22,815 nucleotides of DNA from Pelargonium tetragonum (lineage: Eukaryota > Streptophyta > Magnoliopsida > Geraniales > Geraniaceae). Shown here piece after piece: positions 1 through 8,524 of this stretch (position 1 is the first letter of the stretch; every line of letters starts with the position of its first letter). Below the pieces are notes generated by a model. The model saw only the letters and a list, made by a program, of their open reading frames with translations, ran no database searches and was not told the origin of the DNA. The stretch spans positions 1 through 22,815 of the forward strand of contig JAYMTL010000198.1 of the NCBI GenBank assembly GCA_036897445.1, given 5' to 3'. The position numbers and the translations under genes are program-made.

Positions 1-1125
1 CGCTGCGCTACTGCAGGGTAAAAACCCCAAACCCTTATAAAGGCTTAATCCTTCTAGCCAGTCTTGTAAATTGAAAAGGAAGTGTTTCCTAACGTAGTAC
101 TAAAGGCAGGCATCTAAAAGAAGTTCCCTTTTTTATTAGGAAGGTAAAGTCAAGGGGTAATTTCTTCTTGTTATTGTTGCCCCGCTTTCTATTTGTGTTG
201 TGTAGAAGGCAGGTTTTTTTATCTTCTTCCTGACCCAGTCAAATCAAGTTAACAAAGTAAGTCAAAAGGAATTTTAATAAGGGATACGCGTTACTCTGGT
301 TGTGTTGTTTCTCGGGTTAGGTAGTTTTTTGGGGCCCCGGGCAAAGGTTTGTAATTCCCTTAATAGTTAACAGTAAAAAGTTCCTTTAGTGTGATTAATT
401 GCTAATATTTAAGCAAGCGAGAGGCGCTTGAAAAAAGAAGATTAAAGTAAAAGAAGATGCGCTGTATACGGGTAACGACTTTAAAGCCTCGGTTATTTTA
501 GAACCTTTTATAGGAAGCAATTACGTAAGACTAACCCATACTATATATAGGTTACCTCTTTCTTCTTTAAATAGAAAAAGAGAAGTTCTATTTCTGTTTA
601 TCCGTAATTTGGGAAGATTTTTTTCAATATCACCTATAACTTAACCCCAACTTTAAGCTTTGATATTACGAGAATTTCCGAGACTTTTCCCTTGATCCTT
701 TACTGAGTTTGCCTTTATATTTATTTTAGAATTTTTACAAATGTATTCGATTCCTACCGAGAGGACAAGTTTGCCCTGACTCAGAATTTCATTGCTGCAA
801 GGTTCTCCCTTGACTATTACAAAAAGTTTCTCCACATTTATGCACAATAGCCTAGGAAAAGAAAAAAGACTATTCTAGGGGAGCTACTGTTTAAAGGCTT
901 CCATTATGCAGTACTTAGCTCTGTTAATCTTTTTCCTTGTTATTCTAAAAAGGCTCTTGAACCCTCGCGTTCTCAACGGTGCCTTACCTTTCGACTATAC
1001 CCTCATTTGTATTTCAGAAGAGATGTCCTTATTATATTTCTACTCAATCAATTTTCATTTCCAACTCTATTATAGTCCGATAACCAGAACTCTGTTTTGC
1101 CAAAAAGAAAGAGCGTAAAATTATG
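1..1125. other. Non-coding stretch, no gene seen
   Basis: This stretch contains only short chance frames. A small 6-bp stem-loop (arms 414-419 and 425-430, loop AGAGG) and a GGGGCCCC octamer near 335 are the only local structures noticed. The part from 781 to 1080 has more C than G on the + strand (about 70 to 41 by hand count), a mild asymmetry. The start of the rRNA-like word series described in the findings lies near 757. Confidence 0.5.
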
Positions 1126-1163
1126 AGTACCTGGCGCATATAGCTTTTTATAGCCAGGAAACT
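1126..1163. repeat. Compound hairpin with GC-rich middle stem
   Basis: CCTGGC at 1130-1135 pairs with GCCAGG at 1153-1158. Inside it TATA (1139-1142) pairs with TATA (1149-1152) after a 3-nt bulge, leaving a 6-nt loop. Outside it AGT (1126-1128) pairs with ACT (1161-1163) across small bulges. In total there are 13 base pairs with bulges. No function is assigned. It could be a transcript stem or a chance inverted repeat, because bulges make such structures fairly easy to find. Confidence 0.35.
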
Positions 1164-2119
1164 CCGTTAAAATTAATGGATTTTAGAAATTTTTGGATAG
1201 TTTTTAACGATTCCTACGGGACCCACAGGAATCAACAGAACTGAGGACGTTAATGCTAAGCGCTGCTACTTAGGTATTAAATTAAAAACCGAGATCTAAT
1301 ATAGGAAAAGGTACCGCGGAACAACTTCTTTCTTTGAAACAATAAACTTTAATAAATTGCTTTGAGATTTACTATGAACACGCGGGTATAGTGCCCTGTT
1401 AAACAAAGTCAAAGGTGTATAGTATACCCTAAGTTTTCATTTTAATACTGAGGTACAAGATAACTGCGGAGTTCTAAACGCCTTTGGACCGAAATTTAGT
1501 GCTCGACTTGATTAAAGCTAATGGGATACCTCCTGTCTTTGTATAATGAAATTTAATAAGACTCGAATTCTATAACAAGGGCTCGCTTGATTGTAATAAT
1601 ATATAAACCGGAACGGTGGAGAAGAGCTAAATAGAGAAGGATCTCTCAAGCAAAAGCTTCTAAGGGGCTATTGGAAGTTATCCCTTGTACTTTATCAGGG
1701 GATTTTAACTGGCGCAATGCAAAAGGGATTCCTTCGTCTAGCATTACTTATCAGACAAAGGAAAGGGAAAGTAGACTCAAATGCGTATAAAAAGAAATAA
1801 GTATGCCACGCCCTCTTTCATTTAATAGCCAACTTGCTTCTGAAAATCATCCCTTTTTTGCTTGGCTAAAACTACAGTAGAAATTATCGAAAGAAGCTTC
1901 GTACTGGAAAAGCGCGCCCTAGTTTTTGTAAAACTTTTGTGTTCTTATATCTATCTAACTAATGGACACCTCCTTTATTCTAACAGGGATAGCCCAGGAA
2001 AAACCCTCCTATTTCTAAAAAACGTCCCGATAGAGAGTACTTTTTATAAGTTTAAGCCCATAATAGGCATAACATGAAGACGAAAGCTCGTGCTGAGTTG
2101 AAATGCGTTATTAAGTCCT

Positions 2120-2143
2120 TGGTAAAGGGAATAGCCTTTACTA
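2120..2143. repeat. Stem-loop, 9 pairs, 6-nt loop
   Basis: GTAAAGG (2122-2128) pairs with CCTTTAC (2135-2141), loop GAATAG. The stem is extended outward by a G-T wobble and a T-A pair. It is an example of the GG...CC cores that recur through the window. A stem this size is near the number expected by chance in 22.8 kb. Confidence 0.3.
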
Positions 2144-2146
2144 CGC

Positions 2147-2159
2147 GGATACCCTTAGA
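2147..2159 (+). repeat. 13-mer direct repeat, copy 1
   Basis: GGATACCCTTAGA occurs here and again at 3306-3318. Exact 13-mer pairs are expected several times in 22.8 kb of this composition, so the pair alone proves little. It belongs to two word families that are over-represented in the window: GGATNCC-type cores and CCCTTAG. Confidence 0.35.
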
Positions 2160-2234
2160 ATTTCACTTTTGATTAAAATATTCTAGAGTTAAAAGATAAA
2201 AGGTGTACTTAGAGCTGTAAAATCTACTAATAAC

Positions 2235-2255
2235 TAGGATATACTTATATCCCTA
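2235..2255. repeat. Small stem-loop
   Basis: GGATATA (2237-2243) pairs with TATATCC (2246-2252), with TA/TA extending the stem past a one-base bulge. The 2-nt loop means the last pair would probably open. The size is close to chance expectation. Confidence 0.25.
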
Positions 2256-3120
2256 AGAAGCTCATGAAAAGCCCTCTAATTATGCGGTACAGTAGTGAGC
2301 GCTCCTTTAGCTCATAAAATAAAGAAAAAGGAGTCCTGGTTGCCGAAGACGGGTCGAAGCGAAGCTCAATATGCAATTACCCAACAGCGAATGCTAGTGT
2401 ATTTTTCTTTTGATAACCAAATTAGACCCTGTCTGTTGATTAAATTATACTTGGGTTTCGAAGCGCCCTTTAGCAAAATCTCAAGGACTTTACGTATTGA
2501 CATTTCCGAGGAGCACTCACAGGGTTTTACTTGAGCGCCCCTCTACTTCTAAACAAGAACCGAGTTGTGTATAACATTTATTAGCTTGCTAAAAAAGATT
2601 CATATTACTAAATAAGATTTTGCTCGAATCTCCTATTGAAGGGACTTTTTAAAAGTGCTTTTTCTTTTTAGTTAGTACTTTTCAGGGGACAACTTTGCTC
2701 CGGTTTAGGGATATCCTACACTTCCTGTTTACCCAATTTTGAAGCCCACGTTTAGAACTCGACAATAGATATAGAGCTTAAAGTCTTACCGGATTTTAGA
2801 GGGATTCCTTCGCATACAATAAAGCCTTAAATATCTTTTTTCTTTAAACTCTAACTACGCAATTTCTTATTTTATTCTACACAGAATTAGGTCCTCTATC
2901 TAAAAAAAGGGGAAAGCTTTTACAAGACTAAACAGACACACCTGTTATTTGAGTTAAAACGTGAAGGATTTTCTTTATTTAAGCTCTCTCCCCCAAAGGG
3001 TCTTCCTTGAAAACTTAGGAAATTTTAAAGGGATTAAAATCACTTAATTAAATAGAGAAAGAATCCTGTTACCTGGAAAGCTAAGTGGCATTTACTGCGA
3101 GGAGTTTTATATTAGCTTAC

Positions 3121-3199
3121 AACTTTAATCGGTTTTACGCACGGCAATTCGGAGTACTCCTGAAAGTCATCACCCTAGGTTCGAATCCTACTAAAGGTA
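3121..3199 (+). other. tRNA-like remnant or pol III B-box site
   Basis: GGTTCGAATCC at 3178-3188 is a textbook tRNA T-arm core and also matches the RNA polymerase III B-box. The T stem CTAGG/CCTAC has four of five pairs around the loop TTCGAAT. AACTTTA (3121-3127) pairs with TAAAGGT (3192-3198) at six of seven positions, as an acceptor stem would. TTCGG (3148-3152) pairs with CTGAA (3160-3164), one of them G-T, around a 7-nt loop. Against a working tRNA, no D stem can be drawn, loop position 33 is G rather than T, and the variable region is an odd 10 nt. It may be a decayed tRNA, a tRNA-derived fragment or chance. Confidence 0.2.
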
Positions 3200-3305
3200 A
3201 ATGATAGCCGGATTACGGACAAGAATTTGCAAATTGAGATCCGAGAGAGTTCTTCTCGATAATACTAAAAACGAAAGATTTTTCTAGTCCTCAGTCATAC
3301 ATATA

Positions 3306-3318
3306 GGATACCCTTAGA
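3306..3318 (+). repeat. 13-mer direct repeat, copy 2
   Basis: This is the second copy of GGATACCCTTAGA (first at 2147-2159). The flanks are unrelated: AATTT follows the first copy and GAGTC follows the second. It is therefore not part of a longer duplication. Confidence 0.35.
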
Positions 3319-3488
3319 GAGTCGGTGTTATTCTTGCTTCAAGTTCCACTAAAAATTAGAAGTGAATAAAGTAAGTCATAGATCCAGTATTTTTGGCAGT
3401 TCTTAATTAAGAAGGAGTACTCATCAAGGAATTCTCCATCAAGCTAGAAAATAGAAATGTGTAGACTTTGAAATATTAACTCGAGCCC

Positions 3489-3560
3489 TTATCTTATACT
3501 TATATAGGCTAGTAGAAAACGAGAATCTTGAAGAAACCGTAAAAATTTTTATCTTATACT
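3489..3560 (+). repeat. 12-mer direct repeat with 60-base period
   Basis: TTATCTTATACT is found at 3489-3500 and again at 3549-3560, exactly 60 bases apart. The DNA between the copies is not obviously duplicated. A repeated 12-mer is common at this composition; only the closeness is mildly notable. Confidence 0.35.
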
Positions 3561-5040
3561 ACGAGACACCCCCTTTTTGAAGTTCTAAAGAATAAATAGA
3601 TTCATTAAGAGAAAGACTCTAGTTGTTATACTCCTTAGTCGGTATTGTTATTTCTAAAACTGCTTGAAAAAAATCCTGCTCGAAGGGCCCTTAGGAGTTT
3701 CCCAAGATAATCGCGAGTTTTTGTATTAGATTTAAGGAATTTTTTAGATTTTCAGGAGCCACAAAAGTTAAGTAAGAGAGTTAAGATAAAAAAAAGCGGG
3801 TCTATTTAAGAAAAACAGGGGCTTTTTTTGGATAAGCTAAAGCTCGAACCGATGACATTGAGTAAACTTGGGTTGTATCATAAAATACTGAGTCTCTATA
3901 GAGGTCCGTGCCTAACAAAAATTTTTAAGATTCACGCCTATAAAATAAATAAGAACTTTAGCCTTAAAATTCTGTTCACATCTATACCCTTGCTTTTTTC
4001 AAGAAAACTATAGCCCCTTGAACATAACAGCAAAGTTTTAGTATAAAGTATTGTAACATTTAGTAACTAGGAATAACCAGATTTTTGGGCTTGAAGCTAA
4101 GAAAGTTAATACATTCACAAGCTAAAGGGGTTCCTATATGAAAAAAGAGATTCTTGGTTGACTGACTATCTCAGCGCGAGGAAGATAACTTTTTTAGTAT
4201 ATTTCTCTTTCTAAAAGTACAATTTGAGGGATCCTTATCATTTTTGGAGTTTTAATTATACCAATTAAGTCATTTTTTTACTGGACCCTGCTCTTAAAGC
4301 CCCAATTCTTGTGTTTTTTTAATCCGAAGCTTTCCGGGGAGTAAATAAGTAGAGAATCGAGGTGGGTTAGAGCCTTTTCCTTGTATTAGCCGGTGTCCCG
4401 GTAGGTTATACTCATTAAAGTAGATGGAAAGCCCTTAGAATTCCTTACAGTTTTTGCTTTTACAGAAATTCTCTTAGTTAAGTAAGTCTTTCAAAAAGGA
4501 TCTCAGGGGATAAGTAAGTCAGGGAAGGGTTTTTTCCTACCTAATTCCGTTTAAACAAGAATGAAAAGTTCTATGGTATAGAGTTTGTTATAGATTCTAG
4601 GTCACTAAAGTCTCAAATGCACAAATTCAGGAGAATTCTTCTTTGCTTTAGTGTATTTGTTGACTATACTTCTCTTTACTGTTCCTGTATAAAAGTAATT
4701 CTAAAACATAGTATAGACTCCAAGATCCTGAAAAGAGTACCCTTAGCTTTTAGTGCAGGGTAATTTGACTTGCTGGAATATCTAGCGTTTAAGAGTAAAA
4801 AAGCTTTAGAAGAGTCTAGTAACCTTTCTAGGATCTTTCTGGTTTTGAGATCTATTTTTATATAAAAAAACATTTGAGGGGTCTTTTTAAGATTAAGGGG
4901 AGAAAGTCGTCGCTAAATTTAAGGGTCTCGCTATGGAGCAAAGTCTGGCGGCAAAGACTGTCAATAAAGAGCAAGTTAAGAATAATATAATAAAGCAGAC
5001 GCGTGGCTCTAAGGGCCTGTTCCCCGGTTTCTTTTGGAAA
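3561..5040. other. Non-coding stretch, no gene seen
   Basis: Only short chance frames are present. Three of the seven + strand CCCTTAG words fall here (3688-3694, 4432-4438 and 4740-4746). No stem longer than chance, no tRNA and no mobile-element end was noticed. Confidence 0.5.
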
Positions 5041-6660
5041 TTAAGAAGTTTAGTTAGGAGTATTTAAATAGATATAGTAATTAAAGTAAAGCAATGAGTT
5101 TTTGGTAAAGACAAAGAAAACTTATTAAAATGAAAAGGAAGAAGGTTTAGAATAAAGCTAAACATAAAAAAAGGAGCGTAAAAGACTCAGAGGTAGAATT
5201 TACAGGATGGACCTGACTTGTGTTTTAATGGATGTAAATGGTTTTATAACCGTTGATATTCTTTTTAATCTATATTTGTTATCTTTAAGTTTTTCTTGAT
5301 TCGAGGTCTTTGAGTCTTAAAACTTAAAAGTCGGTATGGGTATTTATTAGAAAGTGATAGCTCTTACTTTAAAAAAAACGGGGAGTAGGTAGTAGACATA
5401 AGAAAACAAGTAAGAGTGTACAGAAGAGTAAGAAACAGCGAGGTAGAAGTTTTTAAGAAAGGTCTCGAGATTAAGAGTATGGAGGTTACAGGTCTAAATA
5501 AAGGGTCCCTTCCTTCCCTCCGGGGTATCTAGACTCAAGATAAAACAGCTCTAAAAAATCTTAAGGGAACTTTTTAATAGTTATATGAAAAGTTGATGCC
5601 TCACTTCTTAATCAGGAGAGGAACTCCTTGAAAAAGGATATTTACTTTTTTGTCTAGGTATTCCTTAAGTTGGAGTAATTGTTTAATTTAATAAAATTCT
5701 CTTTTTTTAGATTAGTGTGCGATAAATCAAAGTTTATAAAGTCACTTAGACCAGTATTAAAAGTATACGGGAAGGCTAAAGAGGAAAAGATTCTAAGCTA
5801 GTATTTCATTTGTAGTAATAAGTAAAAAGGGGGAATTACTACTCTTAGATTCTTAGATACTTTTGGAAGAGTTTTCAGGAGCAAGTGAGTCTTTTCTATA
5901 AAAATGAGTGAATAAAGTAATGGTAGCACTTCAGTTTGTTCCTCAGGATTTTCCTTTCGAGGTTAGCTGAGATAGGAGTGCCATCGTAACTACAGGCTGC
6001 CAGAAAGGTAGGGGCTACGAGAAGAAGACTCATTCCCATAAGAGTCAAGTTCCTAATCTAAGAAAGTTATAGTATAGGTTATAGAAAAGGTTTAGTTCCT
6101 AAGAAAGGTTTACGGAATAAGAAGAAGTCAGTCAATAATTTTATGGCCTTGTATTTCCCTGTATTCTGCATTCCGGTTAAAGACAGTTAAAGGCATTAGG
6201 GACTTGGTAGTTGCTCTTATGTTCCTTTGATTTCAACTTTTATCCTAATTCCAGATATAACTAAGGCAATTCTTTTTCGGTAAAGACAAGATAGAACTTA
6301 AAGTAAAGGAAAAATAAGCCGGTTTCCTCTCTAGGGGTTTCTTATAAACTTAAGGAAAGAGTCTATGATTTAAAGTCTCTATCCCTTTATTGGATATGTA
6401 AAAGGTTTTGAGTCTTAGTACTCCTTCTGGACTTTGTAAGTTCTAGTAAATATACGAGTTTAGAAGCCTTAAGCAGGGGTTTTCCTAAAGTAAAGAGAAT
6501 TCTCCAAATCTGTTAGAGGTTTTTACAAAGAAGTTTCGATCCTAAAAGCTTTTTTCTTAGTAATACAAGATACAAGTTAGTAAGACAGGGCCTTGATAAG
6601 GCAACATTTTCCTAGATTTGAGTTTTCCCTTGATGGGTTCAGATACAAGTTTTAGAGTTT
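5041..6660 (+). other. Block with strong G-over-C skew
   Basis: By line-by-line hand count the + strand carries about 345 G and 218 C here, more than five standard deviations from equality. Several 60-base lines are extreme: 5041-5100 has about 13 G to 1 C, and 5401-5460 about 16 G to 4 C. There is no open frame to explain it. Such asymmetry can mark a transcribed strand, a structural-RNA gene or a replication-strand bias. No rRNA or protein motif was securely recognised inside. Confidence 0.55.
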
Positions 6661-7200
6661 TACTAAGCTTCCCTGCTTTTTTAACTAGAACAAAAGAATA
6701 GGAAACCCTTACTTCTATTTCTATTTAGTTTTTAGCTCTCTTATATTCACTACCTGAAACAGGGCAACAACAAGGCTTATCCCCGGTTCTTTCTTTATCG
6801 AAATTCGTTACGGATTACTATTACTAGAGTTCTTTATACTCCCAAGAGTGTCTTTTACATTCTTGAATCCCTTGTAACGGACTCCTTTTTACTTGCTCCC
6901 AACAAGGAATAGGATACTCCCTTACACCAACCCCCCTTACTCTACCTGGCCCTATAGTAGGGTTACGGATTCTTAGTTTTAGTTTAAGATTGCAAGAGTC
7001 CTACTTTTAAGAAATTCCCTCTTTATTTTTAAATTCCTATTTCCAGAACTGAAGAAACAAGCTTTATATACCAAATGAAACTTTTTCAACTATCTCCTAG
7101 GCCTTGCGCTTTACAACTCTCGCTTATTCCGTAGGTGGAACGACTGCGTGTACTTTAGAACAAATTTTCTTCTATTTAAGTGATTACTCCTCTTTAGTAC
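6661..7200 (+). other. Block with C-over-G skew
   Basis: Directly after the G-rich block the skew reverses: about 132 C and 72 G by hand count. The part near 6841-6960 is pyrimidine-rich, including a run of six C at 6931-6936. The inflection near 6660 would suit a boundary between oppositely transcribed or replicated segments. No gene is visible. Confidence 0.5.
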
Positions 7201-7495
7201 TTTAGTAGATAATATATAACTAGATACCTGTTTTGAATAGGGGCCTGCTTCAAAAGCTTTACTTTATGGTATAGAATTCAACTTTAATTTCAAATATTTG
7301 ACAGTAACAAAAGTCAAGCACTTAAAATTGAAAGAGCAAGCTTGGGCAAGTCCCTACTTACTGCTGAGTCATGCCGTTATAAAATTTTTGGAAGCTTTCC
7401 TTATGTGGGGCAGCTTGCCTAAGAGGAGCCCCCGCTTGAGGAAGACACTAAGCCCTTTTTATTCTGTGAAATATGCTGACATACCCGTACCATAG

Positions 7496-7512
7496 GTAGT
7501 GCAAGGCACTAC
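7496..7512. repeat. Perfect 7-bp stem-loop, GC-rich
   Basis: GTAGTGC (7496-7502) pairs with GCACTAC (7506-7512) around the loop AAG. The stem is more GC-rich than most here, but stems of this length are expected several times by chance. Confidence 0.3.
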
Positions 7513-8076
7513 TCTACACTACAACAGGGTCTTGAACTACTTTTCTTTAGTTTTTACTAAAGGAAATTTTAACAACCCAGGTTAAAGCTTTGTTAATTTA
7601 GTAGGGTGACGGGGGTTATAAACTTCTAAAGCCTAGCAAAAAGAGTAAAGTTGCGATAAATAGAGTCCATTTTTTAGTATTAATATGCTTAAGACGCGGG
7701 GTCATTTTCATTTCTTTTCTTCAAGGCCTATTCCTTAGAAAATCTATCTTTATTTTAGGTTTTTTAGACTTCCTTAATCTAGTTAGTTGTATAACAAAGG
7801 ATATTTCAGAAATCCGGCTCCTGGCGTTGAGGAGCCCTTAGCGGGTAAATTAAATATAGCTTTAGTTCACTCCGCATCTATTTTCAATAAGTTCTACAAA
7901 AAGTTTCATTTAAATCTCTTTAATTTAATGGAAGGGTAGACCTCAAGAGCTGGGTATTTTCTTAGAGATTTTGCTTGATATTACTTCATACATAGTGTTA
8001 TCTATAAAGGACCTTATATCTTATATACTGTAATTTAGACAACTAATGTAGAGGCTTCCGCTAACTTTTCCTGTTA

Positions 8077-8142
8077 TAATTAAATAAATTAGAAATTCTA
8101 ATTATATAGATATAGAATGAATTTAGATTATAAAGCTTTATG
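8077..8142. other. AT-rich patch with a small hairpin
   Basis: This run of about 65 bases is roughly 86% A+T, the most AT-rich patch noticed. It holds a 7-bp stem (AATTAGA 8087-8093 with TCTAATT 8097-8103, loop AAT). AT-rich, easily melted DNA can serve origins or promoters, but nothing specific supports that here. Confidence 0.35.
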
Positions 8143-8487
8143 CCAACCAAATATCTAGAAAAAGGGTTGTACTTAATTTAATTAAGCAGTTTATATTAGG
8201 AATATGGAGATTTTTTATCTATTGTTTAGGCCGGGCCGCTTCGAATCAATTTTTTTATAAGTGTTTGTATCTGAGATCTATGAGTATCACGTTATTAATA
8301 TTAGTATAGTAAGATATAGTAAGTAGAAACTATCTCAAGTGTATCTTACCTAGTTCTTTACTTATTTGCTATTGAGTTTTATCGTCTGTTTTCCGAGTCA
8401 AATAAGGTGTCTCAGTTTCAGGACGTTCTCGAAAAGTACGTACCCCTTATTACTTTAATATGCCCAAATGCAATAAGGGCCACCTTT

Positions 8488-8524
8488 GATTTTTAAAGCT
8501 AGGGGTATGCCCCTTTTAAAAAGC
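8488..8524. repeat. Compound hairpin, 13 pairs with one bulge
   Basis: AGGGG (8501-8505) pairs with CCCCT (8510-8514) around the tetraloop TATG. After a 3-nt bulge (GCT, 8498-8500), TTTTTAAA (8490-8497) pairs with TTTAAAAA (8515-8522). A further G-C pair (8488 with 8524) follows one mismatch. A 13-pair stem with a single bulge is unlikely by chance. No T run follows on the + strand, so a simple intrinsic terminator is not supported. It could be an RNA processing or 3'-end structure, or a DNA cruciform. Confidence 0.5.

Noticed and set aside
754-766. Sarcin-ricin-loop-like string ACCGAGAGGAC
   Set aside because: It lacks the exact AGTACGAGAGGACC core and has no neighbouring large-subunit context; it also overlaps the place claimed for the SSU 5' end.
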